In this document: piece after piece, positions 7,601 to 17,400 of the stretch
How the letters are laid out: each line of letters starts with the position of its first letter
Position numbering within the stretch: position 1 is the stretch's first letter
Assembly (NCBI GenBank): GCA_017460665.1
Contig: JAFUAO010000010.1
Location: 186,001 to 250,000, forward strand
Reading direction: 5' to 3'
DNA length: 64,000 bases
From: Ruminococcus sp.
GTDB lineage: Bacteria; Bacillota; Clostridia; Oscillospirales; Ruminococcaceae
Made by a program: the position numbers and the translations under genes
The notes under the pieces: model-generated
What the model saw: only the letters and a program-made list of their open reading frames with translations
Told to the model about the DNA's origin: nothing
The model's database searches: none

Positions 7601-10412
7601 GATCATCATCAAGGGCGCAAGAGCCAACAACCTAAAGAACATAGACCTTGAGCTCCCACGGGACTCGCTGATCGTCATGACCGGACTGTCAGGCTCGGGA
7701 AAATCCTCCCTGGCCTTCGACACGATCTACGCCGACGGCCAGCGCCGCTATGTGGAGAGCCTTTCGTCTTATGCGAGGATGTTCCTCGGTCAAATGGAGA
7801 AGCCTGACGTTGACAGCATCGAGGGGCTCTCCCCTGCTATCTCTATCGACCAGAAGACCACCTCAAAGAACCCACGCTCCACTGTGGGCACCGTCACCGA
7901 GATCTATGACTACCTGAGACTGCTCTACGCAAGGATCGGCGTGCCTCACTGTCCGGTCTGCGGAAGAGTGATCTCTCAGCAGTCGATCGACCAGATAGTG
8001 GATACGATCATGGAGCTCCCCCAAGGCAGCAGGATACAGCTCCTTGCGCCTATCGTCAGGGGAAGGAAGGGACAGTACGTCAAGGAGCTTGACTCCGCAA
8101 GGCGCTCAGGCTTTGTCAGGGTCCGGGCCGACGGGATCATGTATGAGCTCACCGAGGAGATCAAGCTGGACAAGAACAAAAAGCACAACATCGAGATCGT
8201 GGTGGACCGTATCATCGTCAAGGAGGGCATAGAGTCAAGGATCACCGACTCCCTCGAAACGGTGTTCAAGCTGACAGACGGCCTTGCGATCGTTGACGTG
8301 GTGGACGGGGACGAGATCCTCTTCTCCCAGAACTACGCCTGCCCTGAGCACAATATCAGTATAGGCGAGCTGGAGCCGGTGATGTTCTCGTTCAACAACC
8401 CGATCGGAGCCTGCCCTAAGTGTACAGGTCTGGGAGTTTTCCGGCGGATCGACCCGGATCTGATCATCCCCAACAAGGACCTGTCGATCATGGACGGTGC
8501 GATCAAGGCCTCCGGCTGGAACAGCCTTGACGAAACGTCGATCTCCACCATGTACTACAAGGCGATCTCCAAGAAATACGGGATCCCGATCGACGTGCCT
8601 GTAAGAGAGCTCAAAAAGGAACAGCTCGACATATTCCTCTACGGAACAGGCAGCGAGACCCTTGAGCTGAAAAGGCCTAAGTCCCTGGGCGGAGGCAAGT
8701 ACACCACGCCCTTCGAGGGGATCATCAACAACCTTGAGCGCCGCTACCGTGAGACCAGCAGCGAGTACTCCAAGGCAGAGATCGAGGAGTGCATGAGCGA
8801 GGTGGACTGCCCGGAATGTCACGGAAAAAGGCTCCGGGACGAGTACCTTGCTGTCACTGTGGGCGACCGGAACATAAGCTCCCTCACGGACCTTTCCGTA
8901 AAGGGCGCTCTGGACTTTTTCAAGCAGATCAAGCTCACCAAGCAGGAGACCTTCATCGGTGAGCGCATAATAAAGGAGATCAATGAGAGGCTGGAGTTCC
9001 TCAGCAGCGTGGGCCTGGACTACCTGACCCTCTCACGGTCATCAGGGACCCTCTCCGGCGGCGAGAGCCAGCGTATCAGGCTCGCCACTCAGATCGGTTC
9101 CTCCCTTGTGGGAGTGCTGTATATTCTGGACGAGCCCAGCATAGGCCTCCACCAGAGGGACAACGACAAGCTGATCGCCACTCTCAAGCGCCTGCGTGAC
9201 CTTGGGAACACCCTGATCGTGGTGGAGCACGACGACGACACCATGCTTGCGGCGGACTACATCGTGGACATCGGCCCCGGCGCAGGCGTACACGGCGGCG
9301 AGGTGGTGTTCTCCGGCACAGTGGATAAGCTGCTCAAATGCAAGAGCTCCATAACGGGCGCCTATCTCAGCGGCAGGAAGAAGATCCCCGTTCCCAAAAA
9401 GCGCCGTGAGGGCAGCGGTCACTTCCTCACCGTCCACGGGGCATCCGAGCACAACCTGCAAAACATCGACGTTCATATCCCACTTGGGAAATTCATCTGC
9501 GTTACGGGAGTTTCCGGCAGCGGAAAGTCCTCTCTGGTCAACGAGATCCTGTACAAGGAGCTGGCCGGGAAGCTGAACCGTGCCAAGATCCGTCCGGGAA
9601 AATTCGCCTCTATGGAGGGCCTCGAGGAGCTGGACAAGGTGATCTGCATAGACCAGTCCCCTATCGGCAGGACTCCCCGGTCGAACCCGGCCACCTACAC
9701 CGGAGTCTTCTCCGACATCCGTGATCTCTTCGCAAAGACCAACGACGCAAAGGCCCACGGCTACACCAGCGGAAGGTTCTCCTTCAACGTCAAGGGCGGC
9801 CGCTGTGAGGCCTGCGAGGGCGACGGCATGATCAAGATCGAGATGCACTTCCTGCCGGATATCTACGTTCCCTGCGAGGTCTGCAAGGGCCGGCGGTATA
9901 ACCGTGAAACGCTGGAGGTCCACTACAAGGGCAAGTCGATCTACGACGTGCTGGAGATGACGGTGGACGAGGGCGTGGAGTTCTTCGAGCACCTGCCCAA
10001 GATCTCACGGAAGCTGAAAACTCTGCAAAAGGTAGGCCTTGGCTACATCAAGATCGGCCAGCCTGCAACGACCCTCTCCGGCGGCGAGGCCCAGCGTGTG
10101 AAGCTGTCGACGGAGCTCTCAAAGAGAGCAACAGGCCGCACGATCTATATTCTGGACGAGCCCACTACAGGCCTCCATTCAGCCGACGTCCACAAGCTCA
10201 TAGATGTGCTCCAGGAGCTGACCGATCAGGGCAACACCGTGCTGGTCATCGAGCACAACTTGAACGTGATCAAGGTCGCCGACCACATCATCGACTTAGG
10301 TCCAGAGGGCGGCGACGGCGGCGGTACGATCGTGGCACAGGGAACTCCCGAGGAGGTGGCCCAGTGTCCTGAGTCCTACACCGGCCAGTACCTCAAGCCC
10401 TACCTTGGATAA
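7590..10412 (+). CDS. uvrA: Excinuclease ABC subunit A
   Basis: UvrA is the dimeric ABC-type ATPase that finds helix-distorting damage and loads UvrB. At 940 residues it is full length. Visible landmarks are Walker [10 protein letters not shown] near residue 32, zinc site CPVCGR near 118, first signature LSGGESQR, second Walker [10 protein letters not shown] near 640, second zinc module [19 protein letters not shown] near 740, signature LSGGEAQR and Walker [11 protein letters not shown]. The start is the ATG at 7590 after AAGGAGG. It is the last gene of the operon and is followed by a terminator. Confidence 0.97.
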   Translation: MRDKIIIKGARANNLKNIDLELPRDSLIVMTGLSGSGKSSLAFDTIYADGQRRYVESLSSYARMFLGQMEKPDVDSIEGLSPAISIDQKTTSKNPRSTVGTVTEIYDYLRLLYARIGVPHCPVCGRVISQQSIDQIVDTIMELPQGSRIQLLAPIVRGRKGQYVKELDSARRSGFVRVRADGIMYELTEEIKLDKNKKHNIEIVVDRIIVKEGIESRITDSLETVFKLTDGLAIVDVVDGDEILFSQNYACPEHNISIGELEPVMFSFNNPIGACPKCTGLGVFRRIDPDLIIPNKDLSIMDGAIKASGWNSLDETSISTMYYKAISKKYGIPIDVPVRELKKEQLDIFLYGTGSETLELKRPKSLGGGKYTTPFEGIINNLERRYRETSSEYSKAEIEECMSEVDCPECHGKRLRDEYLAVTVGDRNISSLTDLSVKGALDFFKQIKLTKQETFIGERIIKEINERLEFLSSVGLDYLTLSRSSGTLSGGESQRIRLATQIGSSLVGVLYILDEPSIGLHQRDNDKLIATLKRLRDLGNTLIVVEHDDDTMLAADYIVDIGPGAGVHGGEVVFSGTVDKLLKCKSSITGAYLSGRKKIPVPKKRREGSGHFLTVHGASEHNLQNIDVHIPLGKFICVTGVSGSGKSSLVNEILYKELAGKLNRAKIRPGKFASMEGLEELDKVICIDQSPIGRTPRSNPATYTGVFSDIRDLFAKTNDAKAHGYTSGRFSFNVKGGRCEACEGDGMIKIEMHFLPDIYVPCEVCKGRRYNRETLEVHYKGKSIYDVLEMTVDEGVEFFEHLPKISRKLKTLQKVGLGYIKIGQPATTLSGGEAQRVKLSTELSKRATGRTIYILDEPTTGLHSADVHKLIDVLQELTDQGNTVLVIEHNLNVIKVADHIIDLGPEGGDGGGTIVAQGTPEEVAQCPESYTGQYLKPYLG

Positions 10413-10457
10413 AATGAGCCCCGGAGTATAAGAACGGTACTCATACAGAAACATTGA

Positions 10458-10503
10458 GCCATAGTACTTCCGATATAAAGTCAGAAGTGCTATGGCGTTT
10501 TTA
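10458..10503 (+). terminator. Intrinsic terminator after uvrA
   Basis: GCCATAGTACTTC (10458-10470) pairs with GAAGTGCTATGGC (10484-10496) with one wobble, followed by GTTTTTATT. It closes the uvr operon. Confidence 0.8.
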
Positions 10504-10532
10504 TTGACAGTGCAGCAATTTCATGCTATAAT
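10504..10532 (+). promoter_or_regulatory. Promoter of the AT-rich acetyltransferase gene
   Basis: TTGACA (10504-10509) and TATAAT (10527-10532) are 17 bp apart, with TGC extending the -10. The -35 begins directly after the uvrA terminator tail. Confidence 0.8.
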
Positions 10533-10575
10533 TGTTTCTAAGAAAAATCGGAATTTATGATCTTATGGTGATATA

Positions 10576-11085
10576 ATGGAACTAATTACAAACAGGCTGA
10601 CAATTAGAAGTCTATGTCCTGACGATTGGAGAGAAATAAAAGGAATATGGCAAGATCTTGATAGATCTGCTTATGCACAATATGATGTTCCCCATAGCAA
10701 TAATGATACTGAAATACAAAAACTTGTAAAGCATTTTTCTGAAAGCAATGACTTTTTCCTTGTTATACTTTCTGCAACAAAAGAAGTCATTGGCACTGTG
10801 GATCTACATAATACAGGCAACGGATATGATATTGGTTTTTGTTTTCTGTCTGAATTTCAAGGAAACGGATATGCAAAAGAGAGTTGCATTGCCTTAATAG
10901 ATCTATATGCAGAAAATGGTTGCAAACGTTTTACAGCAGGAACTGCATTGAAAAACACACCATCTGTAAAGTTGCTAACAGCATTAGGATTTAGTAGAGT
11001 AGATACTGAACAAGTGACCTTTTACAAAGATGAAATGGGAAATAATATTTATTTTGAAGGAGGTCGATTTGAACTATTGGTATAA
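10576..11085 (+). CDS. GNAT N-acetyltransferase, RimJ/RimL-like
   Basis: The 169-residue protein has the RimJ-type GNAT pattern: N-terminal LITNRLTIRSLCPDDW, the central IGTVDLHNTG strand pair, an acetyl-CoA loop FQGNGYAKES, and NTPSVKLLTALGF near the end. Such enzymes acetylate protein N-termini or small amines; the substrate cannot be told. The gene is strikingly AT-rich and uses A/T-ending codons, unlike uvrA before it and the genes after it, and has its own promoter and flanking terminators. It looks like a recent single-gene acquisition. The ribosome site (GGTGAT) is weak. Confidence 0.9.
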   Translation: MELITNRLTIRSLCPDDWREIKGIWQDLDRSAYAQYDVPHSNNDTEIQKLVKHFSESNDFFLVILSATKEVIGTVDLHNTGNGYDIGFCFLSEFQGNGYAKESCIALIDLYAENGCKRFTAGTALKNTPSVKLLTALGFSRVDTEQVTFYKDEMGNNIYFEGGRFELLV

Positions 11086-11120
11086 ATTCTGATCTATCTC
11101 AGCAGCTGTATAAAAAACAA

Positions 11121-11158
11121 ATGCCCCGAAGCGGTCTGAAACGCTCCGGGGCATTTTT
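11121..11158. terminator. Bidirectional terminator between acetyltransferase and GH3 lipoprotein genes
   Basis: ATGCCCCG-A-AGCG pairs with CGCT-C-CGGGGCAT around an 8-nt loop, followed by TTTTTAT on the plus strand and preceded by an A-run that serves the minus strand. It separates convergent genes. Confidence 0.8.
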
Positions 11159-11185
11159 ATACCGATAGGCACATCCTGCCTTTTC

Positions 11186-12388
11186 TCACAGCAGCCCAAG
11201 GGCTTCCTTTTTTTCAAGGATCCTCAGGACGCTCTCGTCGATCCTTTCCTCGGAAAGGGCCCCGGAGCTGACAGCGTCCTCCACACCGCTGACGGCAGCC
11301 GGAAGATCCGCCGGCATGAGGATAATGTCGATCCCGGCGCTGATGGACATGACGGCAGCCTGTCCCGGCGGATAGACGCCTGCCACGGCTCCCATGGAAT
11401 GAGAGTCGGTGACGGCGATCCCCTCAAAGCCCAGATCTCCTCTGAGCCAGTCGGTCACCACCACCGGCGACATATCTCCCGGGAGCTCCTGTCCGGAGCC
11501 GGTCGTGATCTGGTGGCCCACCATGACGAAGTCCGCTCCGGCAGCGATCCCGCCGCCGAAGGCCGTGAATTCCACTTCCTTTAGCTGCTCGTAGGTCCGG
11601 TCGATCACAACGGTCCCGTAGTGGGTGTTGCCGCTGCCGGCTCCCAGCCCGGGAAAGTGCTTCAGAGTGGCGCAGATCCCGTTTTCGTGGAGGCCCTCCA
11701 CCACCGCAGCAGACATCTCCGCCACGGTATTCGGGTCCTCGCTGAAGATCCGGTTGCCCAGCTCGTTCTCCCAGCTCAAATTCACATCGGCCACCGGAGC
11801 AAAGTCCAGGCTGAACCCCAGCTCGGAAAGATAGCCGCCGATCGTTTCCCCGGCAGCCTTAGCACGCTCAGGATCGCCGCTCTCGCCGATCCACCTCATG
11901 CTGTCGACAGCGGCCGTGCCAAGGCTCTGGCTGACCCTGGCAACGGATCCGCCCTCCTCGTCGACGCCCATGAAAGCGCCGATCCCCTGCTCCATGGCGG
12001 AGCTCTGCATCTCTGAGATCAGGGCGGAGAGCTGCTCCTGAGAGGTCATGTTCTTTGCAAAAAATATAAATCCCCCAACGGGGTATTCGGCGTAGCTGAG
12101 CATATTCTGGTCATCGCTCCAACTAAGCACATCGTGTCCTGCCAGGGCCTCCGGCACGACGATGAACAGCTGGCAGACCTTCTGGTGAAGGCTCATCTGG
12201 CTCAGCCTCAGCTCCGCCTTTGTGGGAGGCTGGGTCGGCGGCTCGGTAGGAGGCTCTGTGGGAGCCTCTGTGGTGGGAGCTTCTGTGGGCTCAGCCATTG
12301 CAGGGACAGCGCTGTCCGCCTGTCCCACCGGATCTGCACAGCCCGTCAGCATCAGCAGGGCGGCTGCCGCAGCAAGGATCCTCCTCAT
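11186..12388 (-). CDS. GH3 family lipoprotein (NagZ-like beta-N-acetylhexosaminidase)
   Basis: A 400-residue lipoprotein: signal peptide with lipobox LTGC (Cys17), a Pro/Thr/Glu linker of APTEPPTEPP type (about 33-55), then a single GH3 TIM-barrel domain. The NagZ hallmarks KHFPGLGAGSGNTH and nucleophile-containing AVTDSHSMGAV are present. NagZ-like enzymes release GlcNAc from muropeptides or chitin-like glycans; being anchored outside, this one probably works on peptidoglycan. The alternative is a wider beta-glycosidase. It overlaps the upstream DUF5662 gene by ATGA and forms an operon with it and the LacI regulator. Confidence 0.9.
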   Translation of the reverse strand: MRRILAAAAALLMLTGCADPVGQADSAVPAMAEPTEAPTTEAPTEPPTEPPTQPPTKAELRLSQMSLHQKVCQLFIVVPEALAGHDVLSWSDDQNMLSYAEYPVGGFIFFAKNMTSQEQLSALISEMQSSAMEQGIGAFMGVDEEGGSVARVSQSLGTAAVDSMRWIGESGDPERAKAAGETIGGYLSELGFSLDFAPVADVNLSWENELGNRIFSEDPNTVAEMSAAVVEGLHENGICATLKHFPGLGAGSGNTHYGTVVIDRTYEQLKEVEFTAFGGGIAAGADFVMVGHQITTGSGQELPGDMSPVVVTDWLRGDLGFEGIAVTDSHSMGAVAGVYPPGQAAVMSISAGIDIILMPADLPAAVSGVEDAVSSGALSEERIDESVLRILEKKEALGLL

Positions 12389-12930
12389 TTGCAGCGCCCC
12401 CTTCTGACCTGCCTTCTGATGAAGCGGAAGGTGTAGTCCTCGCCCTTATCGGCCAGCATCCTCAGCAGATACTCAAGCCTTGCGGCGGTAGTTTTCTCGA
12501 TGATACGGTCGTGCTTTGCACGGAGAAAATACTCCAGCGGGCTCCTGTCAGTGTAGTTCTCCCCCATGTAGATCTTAGATGCGGCGACCCTGTCACAGAA
12601 CATCTCGAAGAGGTACTGGTCCGGCATACGCACAGGCTCCAGACGCTTGGTAACGGTGCTGTAGTCGGTCCAATACTCGAAGTGGTGGCGGTTGCGGCCC
12701 TTGTGGTGCATCCACGCCCGTGAATAGCCCAGCACCTCACGCTCACGCTCGTTGGGGCTGCGGTCCCCCTGATAGTAGAGGACTCCCGGGATGAACTCAG
12801 TAGGCGAGAATTTCGACAGATCGTGAAGAAGGCCTCTGCGGAATATCCCTGCCTTGAAGCAGTGGCGCATGACCGTGTGGCGGTGCCTTGTGACGGTCCG
12901 CAGGTGGCCGAAAAAGTTCCTAAAAAGCAT
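12385..12930 (-). CDS. DUF5662 family protein
   Basis: The 181-residue protein fits DUF5662 of Firmicutes: HCFKAGIFRRGLLHDLSKFSPTEF near residue 24 and WMHHKGRNRHHFEYW near 75. The His/Asp-rich motifs (HD in LHDLSK, HH and HHF) look like a metal site of an HD-type hydrolase, but no activity is known to me. The start is the ATG at 12930, directly after AGGAGG; a GTG 18 bp earlier overlaps that ribosome site. It overlaps the end of the LacI gene by 11 bp and the GH3 gene by 4 bp, so translation is likely coupled. Confidence 0.85.
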   Translation of the reverse strand: MLFRNFFGHLRTVTRHRHTVMRHCFKAGIFRRGLLHDLSKFSPTEFIPGVLYYQGDRSPNEREREVLGYSRAWMHHKGRNRHHFEYWTDYSTVTKRLEPVRMPDQYLFEMFCDRVAASKIYMGENYTDRSPLEYFLRAKHDRIIEKTTAARLEYLLRMLADKGEDYTFRFIRRQVRRGRCK

Positions 12931-13978
12931 TTGTGTCCTCCTGTTCACCGTAGCCTCCGCTCAGGTCGAGAACGCTGTTCTTCTCGATGAGCCGGCCGCT
13001 GATGATGACTCTCCCCACGGAATAGGAGGGGTCCTCCAGCTTCTTCACCATGAGGTCGACGGAAGCCGCTGCCATTTTCCCAAGGTCCACCTCGACTGTA
13101 GTGATCGTCGGTATGCAAATGCTGGAAACGGTGTAGTTGTCATAGCCCACCACCGAGATGTCCTCCGGCACCCTCACGCCCTTTGAGCGCAGGGACGAGA
13201 TCACACGGAAGGCGGTCTCATCGCAGTTGCACACGAAGGCCGTAGGCAGCTCGTCGGGGAATTCGATGTGGTCAAGGAAGACTGCTCTGCCGGAGCGGTC
13301 GTCCAGAGTCCACTCTTTGCGGTACTCCAGGTCGTTCTCCATAAGGCATTTTATGTAGCCGAGGAAGCGGTCGTTGATGCTGCTGGTAGCGTTGACTGTT
13401 CCCACGAATCCGATGTTCCGGTGGCCTCTTTCCACAAGGTAGTCTGTCAGGATATAGCCGCCGTGGAAGCTGTCAGAGTTCACCGAATCCACGTTGAAGC
13501 GATTGTCGTAGAAGTCCACGAAGACCAGCGGCAGATCCACCTGACTGATCCTGCGGATATACTTCCGGCTGACCTGACCGATGATGATCACGCCGTCCAC
13601 CTTGTTCTCGGCGATCATATTCGGAAGGGCCGCCGCCCGCTCGTTTTCGGCGGTTATGCACTCGTACACCGTCATGACGCTCATAGCCGAGAGCTTGTTG
13701 GAGATATTCGCCGTCAGCTCCCAGTAGAAGGTGCCCCTTGCGCCCACGAAGCGCTCAGAGGTCAGGATACCGATGTTCCTGCCCAGCTTCGGCAGAGGCT
13801 CACGGCGCTTCCCGGCCTTGGTATTCGACGGCCTGTAGCCCATTTCCTCGGCTGTCTGACAGATCCTGCTTCGCATCCGAACGCTGACTCCGTCACGGCC
13901 GGCAAGGGCATTTGAGACAGTCACCACGCTGACGCCCAGCTTATTGGCGATGTCGATCATTTTGACTCCGTTTTTCAT
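12920..13978 (-). CDS. LacI/GalR family transcriptional regulator
   Basis: The 352-residue protein has the LacI N-terminal HTH (VKMIDIANKLGVSVVTVSNAL, residues 4-24), the hinge (RICQTAEEMGYRP) and a periplasmic-binding-protein-like effector domain from about 60 on, with TAFVCNCDETAF and DISVVGYDN motifs. It should be a sugar-responsive repressor or activator. It is the first gene of a three-gene operon with DUF5662 and the GH3 lipoprotein, which suggests that it controls its own operon, perhaps in response to an amino sugar. The start follows GAGGTGG. Confidence 0.93.
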   Translation of the reverse strand: MKNGVKMIDIANKLGVSVVTVSNALAGRDGVSVRMRSRICQTAEEMGYRPSNTKAGKRREPLPKLGRNIGILTSERFVGARGTFYWELTANISNKLSAMSVMTVYECITAENERAAALPNMIAENKVDGVIIIGQVSRKYIRRISQVDLPLVFVDFYDNRFNVDSVNSDSFHGGYILTDYLVERGHRNIGFVGTVNATSSINDRFLGYIKCLMENDLEYRKEWTLDDRSGRAVFLDHIEFPDELPTAFVCNCDETAFRVISSLRSKGVRVPEDISVVGYDNYTVSSICIPTITTVEVDLGKMAAASVDLMVKKLEDPSYSVGRVIISGRLIEKNSVLDLSGGYGEQEDTNAF

Positions 13979-14020
13979 AGTCCACCTCTTTGCAAAAATT
14001 AACCGATATTTTCCTTAAAT

Positions 14021-14040
14021 ATTATAGCATAGTTTAACTA
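14021..14040 (-). promoter_or_regulatory. -10 box and small palindrome before the LacI gene
   Basis: TATAAT with an upstream TGC lies at 14026-14021 on the minus strand; the -35 is poor. TAGTT-T-AACTA (14030-14040, plus-strand reading) sits just upstream in the spacer and could be an autoregulatory site, though it is short and lacks the CG centre usual for LacI operators. Confidence 0.4.
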
Positions 14041-14111
14041 AAAGATAAAGGTATTTCTGGATATTCGGCGGATCTGTTAATTTCATGCCGCCTCCCTTGT
14101 TAGATCTGCAC

Positions 14112-14141
14112 AAAGAAAAGGGACTCATCATGAGTCCCTTT
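14112..14141 (-). terminator. Terminator overlapping the end of the 63-residue gene
   Basis: AAAGGGACTC and GAGTCCCTTT form a 10-bp perfect stem over 14117-14141, with TTCTTTG following on the minus strand. The stop codon (14130-14128) lies in the loop. Confidence 0.65.
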
Positions 14142-14319
14142 CGCTTTTAGGCTCCGGCATATAGGGGTAGAGCTCCTGATAGGCGCTCCGCTTTGAGCTG
14201 TCGGAGCTCCCCTCTGGGATCAGGCCCGTCATGTCTCCCCATGAAGCCGCCGGGCAGACGTACTCAAGATCCGGCTTTTCCGGGTCCGGGAGGGGTATGC
14301 CTTTTTTTCTTCTGCTCAT
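14128..14319 (-). CDS. Small hypothetical protein, 63 residues
   Basis: The start is placed at the ATG at 14319 (MSRRKKGIPLP), preceded by CGGGAGATGATCAA; a longer frame to 14364 has no ribosome site. The protein is basic at the N-terminus and rich in Pro, Tyr and Ser, with no signal or membrane segment. I see no family match. The last codons lie inside a strong terminator hairpin. It could be a minor spore or cytoplasmic protein; being single and short it might also be spurious. Confidence 0.5.
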   Translation of the reverse strand: MSRRKKGIPLPDPEKPDLEYVCPAASWGDMTGLIPEGSSDSSKRSAYQELYPYMPEPKSERDS

Positions 14320-14368
14320 TTGATCATCTCCCGGAGCTATTATCCCCGGAACTTTTAAGATCATGCAA

Positions 14369-14394
14369 AAAGCGGAGGATCTCTCCTCCGCTTT
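14369..14394 (-). terminator. Terminator of the dockerin gene
   Basis: AAAGCGGAGGA and TCCTCCGCTTT form an 11-bp perfect stem with a 4-nt loop. It begins about 10 bp after the minus-strand stop codon at 14404. Confidence 0.8.
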
Positions 14395-14403
14395 GATATT
14401 AGA

Positions 14404-17400
14404 TCACATTCTTCCGCCAGGGCCCTGAGACTCGCTTGCCTGTCCGAGAGTCGAACCGCCGGAGATAGTTCCGCCAACTGTTGCGGAATAGCTGCCAGCC
14501 TGCTCAAGTACAGCAGTACCGCCGGAAACGCTTCCGCCGGACTGAGCTGAAGCGGAGGAACCGGATCTGAGGCCGCCGCCGCTGCCGGAGAGGAAGGAGA
14601 TGATAGCCTTGCCGCTGCTGTCAACGAAGGTGTAGCGTGTGTTCAGGCTGGTGTTGCCTGCTGTCATGGAGATGACAGTTCCGCCGTTCATGCTGATAGA
14701 GTTGCCGTTGTCGCCGCAGTCAAGAGGCTCCTGACCGTTAGCGCAGTAATAGCCGCCGTTGACATAAATGTTTGCATTGGAGTCGAATGCGTCGTGGTCG
14801 CCGTTTGCAGAATTTACAACTACTAAGCCGCCGTTGAGGTTCATTGCGATATTCGTGCTTGTAGTAGTTCCCTGGCTCCAGCCGCCGCCGGGACCTCCGG
14901 GATTGCCTGTGCCTGAGCTGTCAGCTCCGCCGCCTGCGTTGTATCCATCGTCCTCAGAGATGATGTAAACTGAACCGCTGTTCTGGTTTATAACGGGAGC
15001 CTCAACGCCCTCGTAGCACTTGGAAACGAAGATCTGGACATCATCAAAGGTGTTTGCCACGGTCTTGCCGATAGTCAAGTTGTGATCAGAGTGGAAGCCG
15101 TCGTCTGCTGAGGCTACCTTGAACACGCCGCCGTAGATGAACATATCGCCGCCGCAGTGTACGCAGTCGTCGGAGGAGTCGATAGTGATCGTTCCGCCGT
15201 TGACAGTCAAGTTGCCCTTGCTCTGCCATGTTGTACCTGCTGCGTCATAAAGGCCAACAGCCTTGATGCCCTTTGCGGAGATGTCGGTCTTGTTGGAGTT
15301 TCCGTCCTGGCCCATACCGAAGCCGGGGCCTCCCCAAGGATTAGTTGAGCCGCTGGAGGAAGAGCCTGAGCCTGTGTAGGAGCTTCCCTGATAGGTGCTG
15401 ATAGTAACATCGCCGCCGTTCATGATGAACTCCTGCTCCGCCTGGATACCGTCAGCATAGGAGCTGATATTTACCGTACCGCCGTTGATAGTTACAACGC
15501 CGTAGGACTTATCTGTAGCTGTGTCAGTTGCCGTGGACTTGATGCCGTCGCCGTACTGAGTCTTTACAGTCACGCTGATGCCGCTGTTGTCGGCAGCAGA
15601 GCCGTCTGACTTAGTAGTATCACCGATAGTGACGCTGTCCTTGCCACGGATACCGTCGTCAACAGCATTTACTGTGAGAGAGCCGTTGTAGATCTTGATG
15701 TCGTTCTTGCAAACGATAGCATCATCGGTGTTGCCGTTTACTGTGAGGGAGCCTGAGCCCTTGAACTTCAGGTCGTCTCTTGAGAAGATAGCGCCCTCGA
15801 CCGTATTTGTGTTGCCGTCGGAGTCTGTGTAGGTCTGGGTGTGAGATGTGCCGTCTGAGATCACGTTCACTGTGTCCTTCTTGGAAACGATCTGTACCTC
15901 ATCGCCGATAGAAGCAACGTAGATCGGAGCAGTCGTGCTGTTGGAGAGCTCAACGCCTGTCAGGTCCAGCTCAACGACGCTGTTGGGATAAGCTGTCTTG
16001 TCAACATCGACTACGATCTGGCCGGAGGTGCTGTTTCCTGTAACAGCGAAGGTGGACTCCTTTGAGATAGTAACTACGCCGTTTGAAACAGTTGCCACGT
16101 CAGAGGGAGCGTTAGTGGAGGCTCCGTTGGAGGCAAATGTGATAGTATAGCCGTCAGTCGTGATCGGGTCAACTGTTACTGTGCCATCCTTGCCGGCGGG
16201 GTTTACTGTATCGAAGGTAGTTACAGAGTTCGTAACTGCGAACGTATCGGCAATATCGTTTGAATGAGTAGCTGTTGCGCCTGTAGAAGCGTTCTTGAGG
16301 GTGTAGGTCTGTCCTGTTGTGATAGAGGGATCAGAGATGAGCACATACTGGTACTTCTTCTGCCACTTGTCAGCCGTAACGCCTGCTGTTGTGAGAGCGT
16401 TGGCCTTCTTCCAGCAGCCGTCTGTGTTGGAGGGGTCTGCAACGCAGTTGAGCAGCATAGCGGCCTGGTTGGTGCTGGTCAGGAGAGCAGCGTCGGTCTG
16501 GTAGTCTGTAGCTGTAGCGATTACAGTTCCGCCGGTGATATTCACGCCGGTAGTAGAGGTGAGGCCTCTATCGCCGCCGGCGATAACAGTTCCGCCGGAG
16601 ATGTCGATAGTCGTACCGGACTGGACAGCGTCTTTGCCGGCCTTGATAGCAACTGTACCGCCGGAGATGTCAACATTGCCCTTGCCGGACTTGATGCCGT
16701 CGCCCTCAGCGTCAACTGTGAGAGTACCGCTCTTCACTGTGAGAGACGTCTTTCCGTTGAGGCCATTGGTGCCGTCAGTTGCATTGAGAGTAGTAACATT
16801 GATGATACCGCCGTTGATCTTAAGATCGTTGTTGCAGACGATACCGTCCTGAGTATTTGCAGTAAGCTCAAGAGTACCTGTGCCAAGGTCGCCTCCCTTG
16901 ATCGTCAGGTCGTCCTTTGCCTCGATAACAGCAGCGCCGAGGAAGTCTCCGGCATAGGCTGTATCGCCGTCAGAGATCGTATTAGTAGTGCCGTCTACCA
17001 GGTTGATAGAGGTGTTCTCAGCGTTGGTAACGAGGATCGCAGGTGAGCTCTTGCCGTAGATAGTTGCGCCGTTGAGGAAGATCTTGACTGTCTCGGGATC
17101 GGCGACTTCGTCAGCGATGTTAACGTTGATCTGGCCGTCGTCAAGAGTTCCGTCAACATAGAAGGTACCGGAGTGGCTGATCGTAACTGTGGAGCCGGAA
17201 ACTGCGGTATAGCCGGAGCTGTCGCCCTCAACTGAGATCGAAGAGCCGTTCAGGTGGATATAAATGATGTCAGTTACAGGATCCACATCGGAGGGCTTGC
17301 CGTTGAGCCATGAGATCGGGAGGGTCTCCTCTGTGGCTGTCTGACCAGCGAAGTCGCCCTCTTCAAGAGTAACGCCTGCATCTACCCACTGGATAGCTAA

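Noticed and set aside
11186-12388. Secreted beta-glucosidase reading of the GH3 lipoprotein
   Set aside because: Single-domain length and the KHFPGLG...GNTH motif fit NagZ-like hexosaminidases better than multidomain beta-glucosidases.
14030-14040. TAGTT-T-AACTA as a LacI operator
   Set aside because: Only 11 bp, without the central CG typical of LacI-family sites, so it is not claimed as a finding.
16264-17046. Frame antisense to the dockerin gene, and other frames on the plus strand there
   Set aside because: They arise from the Gly/Thr/Ser-rich repeats of the beta-helix coding sequence and resemble no protein.
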